Positions 31,350 to 41,880 of a stretch of 64,000 nucleotides of DNA are shown one piece after another (within the stretch, counting starts at the first letter, position 1; each line of letters starts with the position of its first letter). Below the pieces are notes generated by a model. The model saw nothing but the letters and a program-made list of their open reading frames with translations. It had not been told where the DNA came from and did no database searches. A program made the translations under genes and the position numbers. The DNA is from Strigamia acuminata (taxonomy: Eukaryota; Arthropoda; Chilopoda; Geophilomorpha; Linotaeniidae), in contig OX442314.1 in the NCBI GenBank assembly GCA_949358305.1, forward strand, positions 57,669,369 through 57,733,368. Reading direction: 5' to 3'.

Positions 31350-32488
31350 TGTGGTGACCTCAAATATTCCTATTTGAGTGCGCACCATATTTCCAAATTG
31401 TCTTATAAACATATTCAACAAGCTTATATGTTTTGTTTCAAGGTAAATTGAAATAAAACATACATTAATAAAATATAAAATAAGACACAATATTACCCAA
31501 ATAATATTGTGTTTTGCAGCAAGTTTTGGCCCAGCAACAGCGTCAACCAATCGCGCTGCAGCGTGCATTGCTTTGATGATGCTGCTAGGCGTGTGCCTGG
31601 GCGGAGCATCCCTTCCCCTCGCGCGTGCCCGGCTCGATTGTTGCACACGACCCGAAGGCGGCCGTGTGTGATCTTCATGCAACTCGTCATCTGCGCAGCT
31701 TTTCTGAGCAGATTTAGAAGTGAGCCAAACGGTTTTGGCCCACTCTTCCCGCACTCTTGATTCCACCTCCAAACTGTTCACAACCGTGTCAAACTTCTGC
31801 CAAAACTGCAAAGTGTGATCTGTGATTCTTGGACGAATTGAGTTTCATCGCTGGTCTGTACCCACTGTACGGAATAGCAACTTTCTAGCTTGAATTACTA
31901 CACGTAATTTAAGCCATTTCTGTGTGTGAATTGACATTGAGCTTGCTCTGTCGATTTGTAGTTCTTTGTGTCGAGCTTGCTCCACAAAGAAATCTGTGTG
32001 AAACTAACATCGAGTTTACTCTGTTAGTTTGAAGGCTTTGTGTTGAGTTTAACTCCACAAAGCGAATTGTGTTAAGACGGATTGTTACGTCGAGCTTGCT
32101 CCGTAATAATCAAACCGCTGTGTGCAAGACGTATTCTCGTGTCAAGCTTGCTCCGCGAGGATTTTAGAATATTTTAGCAACGTATTTTAGCGTCGAGTTT
32201 ACTCCGCTAAAATCCCGCGCTCACACGACGCCATCGACGCCATCTTGGAGCCAACGGTCAACTGTGAGTGTAGATATTGAAGAAGAAGCCAGATCGACCC
32301 CAAACATTTTGAATAATACCTCCTTTGTATTTTGAACAATTAAAGCTATCTAATTTTTCCTTTACTCTGTGTAAAATCATTCCCCTAGACAAACATTTGG
32401 CCACAGAGTAGAAGTCCTGTACGGCATCTCTACGACGATTGCTTGTTAAATTTACCTAATTTAATAAGTAAAAACCCGGATCGCCGCA
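31350..32488 (+). repeat. Element B 3' LTR
   Basis: 1139 bp. Differences from the 5' LTR that I can see: C to T in the AATATAAAACAAG stretch, G to A in the apex of hairpin 6 (GAG to AAG, which breaks one apical pair), and T to C near 32378. The hairpin array is at 31929-32213. Confidence 0.95.
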
Positions 32489-32492
32489 CCGT
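32489..32492. other. Target-site duplication of element B, right (CCGT)
   Basis: Second copy of CCGT. Its last three bases are the Arg codon of A pol that precedes the ATG at 32493. Confidence 0.92.
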
Positions 32493-35081
32493 ATGCCTTT
32501 CGGTCTGTGCAATGCACCCAGTGCGTTCCAAAGAATGATGGACCAAGTGCTTGGAAAAGCTCAACACAAGTGGGCTCTCGCATATCTTGATGATATCATC
32601 ATTTTCAGCGACTCATTTGAAGAACATCTTCAACATCTTGATGACATTTTGTCAAAATTAGATGCAAACAAGCTAACAGCTAGTCCATCAAAGTCATTTC
32701 TCTGCCCAGAGGAATTGAATTTTCTTGGATTCACAATGTCAAATGGGAATTATAGCCCAAACAATGACAAAGTGGAAGCTATCATAGATTATCCGACTCC
32801 TTCCAGTGTAAAGCAGCTACAACGCTTTATTGGAATGGTGGGTTTCTATGCCGCTTTGATTCCAAAACTGAGTATCACTCAAAAACCATTTTTTGCCCTC
32901 TTAAAAAAGGACGTCAAATGGCAGTGGTCCGAAGAATGCAATACTGCGTTCGAGTATTTGAAGAATCAACTTGCTGTAGGAATTATGCTGCCTCTGCCTG
33001 ATTTTGCACGCAACTTTACCATCCACACGGATGCAAGTGGCGGCGGGCTCGGAGCTGTCCTGATGCAACTTGATGACCATGGTGCTTTAAGACCAGTGGC
33101 TTATGCCAGCAGAACTCTGCAAGGTGCTGAAAACAACTACAGCACCACTGATTTGGAATGTTTAGCTGTGGTTTGGGCCGTTGATAAGTTCAAACCATAC
33201 ATTGAATATTCTGAATTCCAGGTTGAGACAGACCATCATGCTTTGAGATTTCTCATGACGATGGAAAATCCAGCTGGCAGACTGGCTAGGTGGGCAATGA
33301 AATTGCAAAACGAAAATTTCACTATCAAGTACAGAAAAGGCACCGACAATCAAGTCGCAGATGCCCTGTCTAGAGTCTCCCTTGATAACGGCAATCCATT
33401 AGAAGGCAAAGCGACATTAGAAGAGGTTATGGAGCCTGTTGCTCTGGCTTATCTCTCCAATGAAATTGACGACTCTATGAGTTTTGAAAACATTATTTCA
33501 CAGCAACGTGCTGACAAACATCTTTCCAAATTAATCGAATGGTTAGAATTGGGTGATGACCAACCTCGTCCAGAACTCCCTAAGTTCTTGGAGGACAAAC
33601 AGTACGACTGCACACTCACGAGAAAAGGAATGCTTATCATTTATGCACCTTTTAAAACTGATTTCTTTGTAGAAGAAGAAGATTTGGGGACTGGATTTAA
33701 AATCTTTATCCCACCATCCCTTCAATTGACAGCACTTCAACTAATTCATGATCATCCAATGGCTGGACATGGAGGAATTGAGGTGACTTTAGAACGATTG
33801 AAGAGAGTTTACTTTTGGCCTGGTATGCAAAAAGATGTAAAACATCACGTAGCTAGCTGCGACCGCTGCCAGCGTTGTAAACCAATCCAAAGAAAGCCAA
33901 AAGGACTAATGATCCCAACTTCCCCAAAGATTGGTCGGTTTGAAAAGATAGGAATTGATTTAATAGGTCCACTTCCTAGAACATCAAATAGAAACAGATT
34001 CATTTTAGTCATAGTAGATTATGCCACAGGCTGGATGGAAGCCACACCGCTAAGATCTTCAAAAATGGTTGTAATCGCACCAATTTTGAAACGATTCTTT
34101 AGCAATCACGGGTGCCCTCGCTTCATGTTGAGCGACAATGGCCCTCAGTTCATTTCTGACGTTTATCAGACTCTGTGTGATGATGCGGGGGTTGTTCCAC
34201 TAAAAACGACGCCTTATCATCCTCAGACAAACCTCACTGAACGTGTTAACAGAAATATTAAGATCATGCTTAGGATTTTTACTTTTGAGCACGATCATTG
34301 GGACAGATGCATTGATCAAATTAATTTTGCATTGCACTCTGCACCAAATGTGTCTACCGGTTTTACACCAGCAATGCTGACGTATGGCAAGGAAATACGA
34401 CCTTTTTGGGACAATCGAGATGTGTCTTACGACACCCCATTCGACCCAGAAAGACCTTTTGACGCTGCCAGAATGCTAGTCGCTAGACACCAAACTCTGA
34501 TTGCTGCAGCTCTTAAAAATAAGAGTCTGGCCCAAGCAAAACAGAAAGGATATTACGACCGACACCGCAGTGACGAGACATTCGAGGTTGGAGATTTAGT
34601 TCTGCTAAAAACTCATCCCCTGTCCAATGCTGCTAATCGGTATGCTGCATCCCTCGAAGATCGCTTTGAAGGACCATATGTAATTACCAAAGTTTACAAT
34701 TCAAATGTATATGTTTTAGCTAAACCAATAACTTTACAAGTTAAAGGCTCTTACAATATTGTACAATTGAGAAGGTTCATTCCTTCGGAAGAAAAAGCTC
34801 AGTGGCCTATTCAAGACAAGGATGATGAAGAAGTTCCTGAGAACCAACCTGCAAATACTGGAGCAGCAACAATCTTGCCACAACCAGTACGACCAGTGGA
34901 TACGGATATCGCAATCAAATTGCCAACACCCGTAAAACCTTGGAGAAATCCAAAGAAGAACAGGAATTTGCCCCTGCCAAACATGGATTTGCAAAAACCC
35001 ACGGCAGCATGGCCAAAACCGAATTTGAATTCAAAAAGACCTCAAAGGAATCACACAATACCAATACGATATCGTGATTGA
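32493..35081 (+). pseudogene. pol: Element A Pol, second part (RT, RNase H, integrase)
   Basis: 862 residues continuing the RT of A from MPFGLCNAPSAFQRMM. The RT active site is YLDD at about residue 30. RNase H has HTDASGGGLGAVL near 177 and TDHHALRFL. The integrase zinc finger is HDHPMAGHGG...CDRCQRC at about 418-460, followed by the catalytic residues in GIDLIGP (487), LSDNGPQF (547) and LTERVNRN (581). The C-terminal GPYVITK module is near 727 and a Pro-rich tail ends the protein. The ATG at 32493 is an internal methionine, not a start. The reading frame is continuous with 18335-19534 if the B insertion is set aside. Confidence 0.95.
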
Positions 35082-35285
35082 CCACTAGGGGGAACACCTT
35101 CGAATTCAAAAATCTGTTCGACCAATCACGAAACGATTACATAGCATCTGCGGCCCTTGTGCGACGCACCCAAAACGTTTTTTTATAATACTTAACAAAG
35201 AAATCTGCACGAATTCATCATTCTCGCAGCGACAGGCAACTAGCAAGTTACTTTCCATTCTTTCTCGATTTCAAAACTATTCGAA

Positions 35286-36449
35286 ATGGATAAATATCCA
35301 AAAGGAACCCGCACGAAATGTCCAGTATGCTTAGGAAAGAGATTCACGCGACACGAAAATTGCGCTTTTACGCAATGTGGGAATTGCCTGGGGAAAGGCC
35401 ACGTGGACGAAAACCATCAACTGGAACGCTTTTTCGAAATCAACATGACCGTCCCCGGGGTGCCGATCTCAGACAAAAAACAAGAGATTAGTTGGATGCA
35501 CATACGTACACGCGCCGAACGAGACGCAGCTGAGAAGGCATTTTATGCCAAATCGGTCGCGTCAACTTCCACCAGACCGAACCCGAAGACTGTCCGATCG
35601 TCGAAAGAATTAACGACAAAGACGTCAACGAAAAAAATCGCTCAATCATCGGAGAAAACGACCAACATGAACCAAATGTCTCGTAAATCGACAAAGAGTT
35701 CGAAGCCGTTTGTGAAAAAGATGACTGAACCGAAGGAATCGAATGGCAATAATTTGCCAAAAGCTGCGCCCGCCAAAACGGCGACTGCAGCCAGATCTGA
35801 AATCTCCCCAGCTCTCGTAAAAATAAGAGAGACGCTTCGTGCCCAAAATCCAACCTGGTCGAAAGACAAGGTGGTGACGATAGCGAAAGAGAAGCTAAAG
35901 TGGCAGAAAGTTGCGGATTATAAATTGGAACGAAGACTTCGCGCCGCTCTTGCCGCAGTTGAACGACCCGCGTGCTCGAACTCATCGGAAAAATCGCCGA
36001 CGGAATTAGAATCGACCTGGAAATTGAAATTTCCTACAACTTCACTGCCACACACAATCACGTCGGGTGAAGTAATCGAAATGACAGAATCTGTCGAAAC
36101 CCCGGCGGTCGTGATGCCACCACTTTTCGGCGAACGACCGACAAACTTGACTTTCCAAGTGAGTCCGATTAATGACTCCAAGGAGGTCGCCGTCGAGGAT
36201 ATGACTAATACGCTCAGCGCCATGGAAATCGAGCCGTCCGAACCAGCTCAGCCGATGATCGAGGAACCGCGAACGTCTCCTCCGCCCCTTCCGCCGCAAA
36301 CGAAAACGGAAAAGAAAACCAGATCCGCCGCAAAGAAGGAAAAGAAAGTTCGACGAAACTTGGCGAAAGAACTGCCACACGTCGAAGAAGACAAACGCGA
36401 GGACGACGAAGATTTACCGCCAACACCCGGAAAATCGCTGGAATCGTAA
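35286..36449 (+). CDS. Element A ORF3, zinc-ribbon-like basic protein
   Basis: 387 residues from ATG 35286, about 200 bp after the pol stop. The N-terminus has paired Cys/His: CPVCLGKRF, then C, then CGNCLGKGHVDENH. The second part resembles a CX2CX4H nucleic-acid finger. The remainder is Lys/Ser/Thr-rich and low complexity, with one helical, more conserved-looking block at about 175-230 (ALVKIRETLRAQNPTWSKDK), and an acidic C-terminus. There is no transmembrane segment or signal peptide, so it is not envelope. It occupies the same place as the ORF3 of B but shows no obvious sequence similarity. Probably a nucleic-acid-binding accessory protein; function unknown. Confidence 0.75.
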   Translation: MDKYPKGTRTKCPVCLGKRFTRHENCAFTQCGNCLGKGHVDENHQLERFFEINMTVPGVPISDKKQEISWMHIRTRAERDAAEKAFYAKSVASTSTRPNPKTVRSSKELTTKTSTKKIAQSSEKTTNMNQMSRKSTKSSKPFVKKMTEPKESNGNNLPKAAPAKTATAARSEISPALVKIRETLRAQNPTWSKDKVVTIAKEKLKWQKVADYKLERRLRAALAAVERPACSNSSEKSPTELESTWKLKFPTTSLPHTITSGEVIEMTESVETPAVVMPPLFGERPTNLTFQVSPINDSKEVAVEDMTNTLSAMEIEPSEPAQPMIEEPRTSPPPLPPQTKTEKKTRSAAKKEKKVRRNLAKELPHVEEDKREDDEDLPPTPGKSLES

Positions 36450-36957
36450 AAGTTCGAAGAAGAATTGGCCAGGTTTTGTTCGAAAAAACCTTTATAGTGC
36501 CAGAAATCGATTGTTGTTTACATTTTTTAAGTGTTTTTTCAATCTTAAATAGCATTTAGTAGTAATAGTCCTAACTTTTATTAGGATCTAAGTATTTAAA
36601 AGTATTTTTACTTACCATTTAATATTAAAATTGCTTAAATAATTACAAAAATCGTTAAAATTTAAAAATTCAAGTGTTTTATTCATGTTACAAGTGTTGT
36701 ACAAATTTATTTTTCATAGTATCAAATTGTAGTATTCTCTTCATCCTGGGGGTAAGTGTGCGTTGTTTTTATCGGTGTTATTTCCCATTGTTACCCACTG
36801 GTGATCCGCGCTCTAGCTGTATCAGCTCATCCGCATTAAGGTCATCTGTTTATCTGTAAAAAAGAAAAGTAATGATTAGTTTATAATTAGAAATTAACTT
36901 TCAAACAACCACTTCCGTGATTGTGTTGAGGTACCCCTCTCAGTACTTACCTTTTTT
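36450..36957 (+). other. Element A 3' untranslated region
   Basis: AT-rich, no ORF of note, leads into the polypurine tract. Confidence 0.6.
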
Positions 36958-36969
36958 AGGGGGGGAAGA
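36958..36969 (+). other. Element A polypurine tract
   Basis: AGGGGGGGAAGA directly before the TG of the 3' LTR. Confidence 0.88.
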
Positions 36970-37593
36970 TGTGACCGGCTGCCCGATCAGTCCGTTCACT
37001 TACCTGCAACACACGGCGCTTCCACGGCTCTCGCGCACCTCGTGTGTTTCTCGCGCGCACCTGACGCGGTCCCCCGCGCCAGGTGGAGCTGATGGTCGTT
37101 GGCTCCGCCAATTGGGAACCGGAAGTGCCCTTCCGGAAGTGGTCGGCCCCGCAGAAGGCCCAGAGAGTTCTCTTGCAACCAGCGTGGTGAACGGTCGCTT
37201 CCACGATCGTCCTCCAACACTGGCGAATATGACGAATCCGATTGGCATGGCGACTCTGTCGCCCTCCGGGACTTGATAGTCCGTGTTCCCCGCGCCTGTC
37301 CTGCGTTCTCCGTGAACGCAGCGGCGACGCGGCCGAAACAGTATTCAGACCACGCGTGTCATTCGGCCAATGGCCGCCGTGCCACGCGGTCTTGTTAGGG
37401 ATGGCTGTTCTTCAGCCATCGCATTGGGAAATGCACTGTAGAGACACCACATCATACCCCTAGACATAATAAAGCTTACCTTAAACTAAACTTGTGTCTC
37501 TTGTGTATTTCGGAAGTGTAATTTATCGTGTGTGTTGTGTCCAGCGGCCCGTGGCTCTCCCCCGACCACGTGGCGTCCGTCCAAACACTCACA
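36970..37593 (+). repeat. Element A 3' LTR
   Basis: 624 bp, TGTGACCGG to CACTCACA. It lacks the 11-bp duplication of the 5' LTR. The hairpin is at 37400-37420 and AATAAA at about 37468. Confidence 0.93.
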
Positions 37594-37597
37594 GAGC
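37594..37597. other. Target-site duplication of element A, right (GAGC)
   Basis: GAGC directly after the 3' LTR, matching 13796-13799. Confidence 0.9.
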
Positions 37598-38239
37598 AAT
37601 CTAGGACAGGAAATAACATTTTAACATCACTACGAACATAAAATTCCAAACAAAAGAATGAAGATAAATGGCAGAAACTTACGACTATAGAATAAAATAA
37701 AATAAAACATATAGGGGGGTTCAACCAGATATTTCTCGTGATGAGCGCGAACAGCGAAAACGATTAAAGACTGGTCTTGCAAACTGCAGACAGCTTCGAT
37801 CCCACCAAAGAATTTCTTGCCGAAAAACACTGAATTAAATAAAAATAAATAAGAAAAAACAAAGATGATCAAATTTTACGGGAGATACCGAGATGTGTAT
37901 TCATGGACCAAAAATTAAGAAAATAGCACTAAAATTGGAGTAAAGGTTCGGTGGGAACGACTCAAATTCAAATTAACACACACAACACGATAAAAACAAC
38001 TCGTGCTTACACATCTGAGGAAATTATACGTACGATTCATGAGTGATTTTTCCGACCGAAATTTTCGCATCCCATCCAGTCCTTTGTCTGTTTCGTGGCT
38101 ACGGGGTTTACGGACGTGAATCATGGACATCGTTCTCGACAGAACGAATCTTTACACTTTACCACATCTACGTATGGTAGCCTAGAAGGATCATTCCTCC
38201 GGTAGAGTAATACCTTGTTTGCACCAGAATGTTTGGGCT
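37598..38239. other. No gene seen
   Basis: AT-rich flanking DNA of element A with short ORFs only. Confidence 0.4.
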
Positions 38240-38511
38240 AGCCTAACATTTAAATCTAGTTTTGGATAATTTAGCCTACACAATTAATAAATGCATTTGC
38301 ACCAAGAATCAAAAATCCACAAATCTAGGCTAGCGTGCAGCCAAGAGACAATCAACTGACCATACTACGCACAGAATTGTGGAAGTGACATTGGCAGTTA
38401 TCTAGTTCACACAACTGGATTAAAATATCTAGTTTAAAAAATTTTAAACTAGATAATTTTGGGCTAGATGCGTTTGCACTAAGAACTAGAACTAGATTTA
38501 AATGTTAGGCT
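38240..38511. mobile_element. Foldback MITE-like element
   Basis: A perfect 22-bp inverted repeat (AGCCTAACATTTAAATCTAG plus TT at 38240-38261, complement at 38490-38511) encloses about 230 bp. Inside lies a palindrome near 38429-38456 (TCTAGTTTAAA facing TTTAAACTAGA). There is no ORF. Target duplications are not clear. It lies just upstream of the THAP finger remnant. Confidence 0.6.
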
Positions 38512-38535
38512 GAAACGAGAACTAAGGCTTCGATC

Positions 38536-41290
38536 AAACAGAGAACAGCATCCGCAGACGCTGTCAAAACTGAATGCCGTGTACCTGAGTGTGCCTTTTT
38601 TATTTGATTCATCCGTTTCATCTGAAAATCCATTTTGGAAGAAATCAAGAATCGATTGCAACAAGAAAACGGCGAAGTAGCCAGTAGATAAGCCGGAATA
38701 AGTTCTTACAAACCAATCCAGATGAGAATTGCTTTATTGATGGGAAAACTTGTCAAACCATCTTAATATGATATGCATCAGTTGAAAACGTTTGCGGATT
38801 CCCAAAATGGGATTCATGAACGATGTGAACGCCAGACTTATTCAGCAAGTCTAGTTACACATCAACCCAGGCATCCGAGTAGTTTATGAAATGAGAAAGT
38901 AATATTCCACAGAAAGATTTTAAGTTATCTCTCCGTTCTAAAGTGTGCCACCTACATTTTCAGGATAAAATCATTGTAAAAAGTGACAAGTTTATAATTA
39001 ATGAAAAGGAATTGGAGCTAAAAAAAAGACAGATGGAAGCTAACAAATGATACCCCCCCCCCCCAATTCCTGAAATTTTCCCTAATTTACCAAAATACTT
39101 AACTAAAACAAGTGCTACAAGGAGTCTCCTAAAAAAAGAATGCCTTTGCCAACTAAGAAGAGGTCTGCAGAACATCAAGCATCTTCATGTGCAGTTCATC
39201 CAGCAGTTGAATTTGAAAGCAATGAATCTCAAAGTGCACAAGTAAATCCACAACTTAATGTGAAAGTGAATGTATTAGCACTTAAAAAGAAGCATTTGGA
39301 AAAAAAGATAAAATTTCTAGGAATTCAAAAAAAGCGACTGCTGAAACATGCAATCCAGCTCTTACTAACATGACATCTTGTGATGCAGACATTCCTGAGG
39401 AAGTAAAGCTATGGATGGCCGTTTGCCACCTCCGGCGGGAGGGGAAGCGATAGGTGGCGCTGATTTAAGTATCACTAAATCCATGTTACGAAACTTAAAA
39501 ACTTAAAAATCGACAGCGATAAGTGGAATTTTTAGGATGTAAATTCTTATTTTAATTTTCTTATTTTACAGGAAGATAGGCAACCTAATTATGATTGGCC
39601 AGCTGTTCGTAAACCGCGCGACATAGAAGCTTGGAATGATAAAGTTATTGATTATTCATCTGCCTGTTCAGGTTTTATGTGTTATAGCTAGGTATTGCCA
39701 TCACACTGCTAATATATTTATTTTTAGGCATCACAATTCACTGGGAGAAATATCAAGCAGAATCACGGGAGAAATATGGTCAGATTACGGCAAACCAGTT
39801 TAGAAGGCGTGCAGTGGCTTTGCTGAATAAAGCAAAAGTTTCCAGGAAATCTGAAATTTGATTGTCTCGGCACGTCTCACAGCATCGTCACTGCAGATGG
39901 AGACTACGGTTGTGACAAGATAAACTCTCGTAGGACTGCTAAATAAATATTTGATTTAAAAAATGTATTTTAATGTACCGGTATCTAGTTTTCACAATAC
40001 ATATAATAAATGTCCAGTTTGTCAGGAAACCAGCAAAAGCTGTGTTAAGATAGTTTTGGGCTCATATCTTGAGGCTGTCCAAACATGCCCAAATTACCAC
40101 TCAAGAACTTGGTCATCTCAACCACTGATTATAAATCTCTGCCACATGGCAATCTTACTATTGCTGCAAGCATTCTTCTTTCGGGGTCAATGCGAGTGAA
40201 AGCAATGAACTTCCAGGCATTCCAGAGTAAACAAAGTCAATAATATTTCTTATAACTATGCTTATTTTTGGTTATCAAAATTCATATAACTTGCTTTTCA
40301 TACCGTACTTTCAATGCAATTCAGAAGCATTACTTAGTTCCAGCAATCCATCAAGTTTGGGTCAAAACTCAAGAGGCAATTATTGCTGCTGTTGCAGGAA
40401 AAGAACTAAGCTTACATTTAGCTGGTGATGCACTATGTGATAGCCCTGGTCATTATGCTAAATATGGTTCTTACACGCTCATGGATGTGAAAAATCCACA
40501 AATTGTGTCTATGCAGTTTGTGCAAGTAAGCAATCACTGTGAAAACAAAATTATATAATAATTCAAATTTCTGATTAGTGCAATGAGGTGACAAGTTCAA
40601 ACGCAATGGAATTAAAAGCATTAAAAAGAGGGATCAAACATCTGCATGAAAATAAAGTAGGAATTAAGAGTTTAACAACTGATCGCCATGTTAGTGTAAA
40701 AAAGTTTTTGCGCGAAAATTATAAAGAGATCACACACTACTTTGACGTACGGCATGTGGCAAAAGGTAAATTTGGTTTAAAAAAATTACTTATTACTTTT
40801 AACTTGATTAAATTTTTAGGAGTAACTAAAAAAAATAAAGCAAAGTGGAAGGCATCAGCATGCAAACAGTTGTTGGATTGGTCGCATTCCATTTCCAATC
40901 ACATTTATTGGTGTGCAGCATCCAGTCGTGGAAATAGCACACTAGTTCAGAAGAAATGGAATTCAATTCTCAACCACATTTGTAATCAACACGAGGGTCA
41001 TGGTGTATTGTTTACAAAATGTGAACATGGACCTTTAGATAAGGACCGTGAATGGCTTCAAAAGGATAAAAAAAATTCCTGTTTACATTTCTGTATGTCA
41101 TAATCTGTACTTTTCCAGGATCAAAGCTTTACAAAGAATTAGAAGTAATTCTAAAAAACAAAATTTTATTACATGATGTTGGGCATCTCTCACCCTTGGG
41201 ACAAACCTCACAGCTGGAATCTTTCCACAAGATTGTATGTTTTTTTGCACCAAAATCACAAAACTACTTTTATAAGTAAATGGAAACAAG
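38536..41290 (+). pseudogene. THAP-domain transposase remnant, Kolobok-like
   Basis: Pieces in order are as follows. A THAP start, CRVPEC (about 38574), is broken by a stop. The THAP C-terminal part KVCHLHFQD is at about 38942. IFPNLP-like residues follow near 39070 and a coiled segment at 39140-39373. A Cys-pair region CPVCQETSKSC...RTWSSQP lies at 39963-40130. The catalytic core runs from 40268: FNAIQKHYLVPAIHQVW, GDALCDSPGHYAKYGSYTLM, NAMELKALKRG, LTTDRHVSVKKF, THYFDVRHVAKG and NHIYWCAAS. A last block, PLGQTSQLESFHKI, is at about 41190. These motifs characterise a THAP-containing DDE transposase family that I place with Kolobok. Frames change and short introns (for example after FVQ at 40527) separate the pieces. 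The copy is dead. Confidence 0.65.
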
Positions 41291-41299
41291 GTAATTTCT

Positions 41300-41880
41300 A
41301 AAAATTATAACATTCCACCATGTTAAAATTTTTTTATAGTTTAGATTGATACTTGCAGCACTTTATTTTAATGAAAATGCAAGTAGAGATCAAGGGGTTT
41401 CAGGAATCGGTGAAAAGCAATGATCAGTCTCCTACCCAAAACATAAGAAAGGTGATGCAGTATTAAAACATTTGAGAACTATCGGTCGGATTTTAAGGAT
41501 GTTTACATGAATACAACAATTGAGAGACACTCGCTTCCGGCCGATTACGAGCTGAAAATCACGCTTGTGGTGGTGGATAAGTTTTCGAGCAAGACGGTCC
41601 AGTAATGGTTGGTTAGGAACGTTTGGAGCGGAACGAGCAGTTTGGAATTGCCGCAGCATTAACGTTAACGCACCGGGGCGAATACGGAACCGCGCGGATG
41701 GGCTTCGCGCGTAAGAGAAACCAATGTGTTTATTATCATTTCATTATTTCTTTGTTTTATTCTTAAATTCAACGCGGAATAGGGACAACGCGGAATAGGG
41801 AGTTTTTTGACGAGTAATGGGGACGCGCGGATCGGGCCCCCGTTGATTAGGTCCTGGCCGCTTGTTCACATGGTAAACCT
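41300..41880. other. No gene seen
   Basis: Spacer between the THAP transposase remnant and the inverted LTR. Only short ORFs. Confidence 0.4.

Larger units (their letters stand above)
19535..32488 (+). mobile_element. Ty3/gypsy element B, complete, nested in A
   Basis: 12,954-bp LTR retrotransposon with two 1139-bp LTRs, a 4-bp CCGT duplication, primer-binding site, intact gag, intact pol in the -1 frame, a spliced third ORF and a polypurine tract. The LTRs differ at three positions that I can see, so insertion is recent and later than that of A. The order protease-RT-RNase H-integrase is Ty3/gypsy. No inactivating change was found, so the copy may be autonomous. Confidence 0.95.
13800..37593 (+). 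mobile_element. Ty3/gypsy element A, complete, split by element B
   Basis: Full-length LTR retrotransposon with LTRs at both ends, a 4-bp duplication (GAGC), primer-binding site, long leader, gag, pol in the -1 frame, a third ORF, and a polypurine tract before the 3' LTR. Element B (12,954 bp plus a 4-bp duplication) sits inside the RT region of pol, so A without B is about 10.8 kb. Order of pol domains is protease, RT, RNase H, integrase, as in Ty3/gypsy. Apart from the B insertion I see no stop or frameshift in pol. A was therefore probably competent when B landed; it is now disabled by the insertion. Confidence 0.93.

Noticed and set aside
31221-31811. Antisense ORF of about 196 codons in the B LTR (also 19409-19996)
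   Set aside because: Present in both LTRs only because they are copies. No recognisable domain, and it runs across the LTR start into unrelated sequence, so it is treated as chance.
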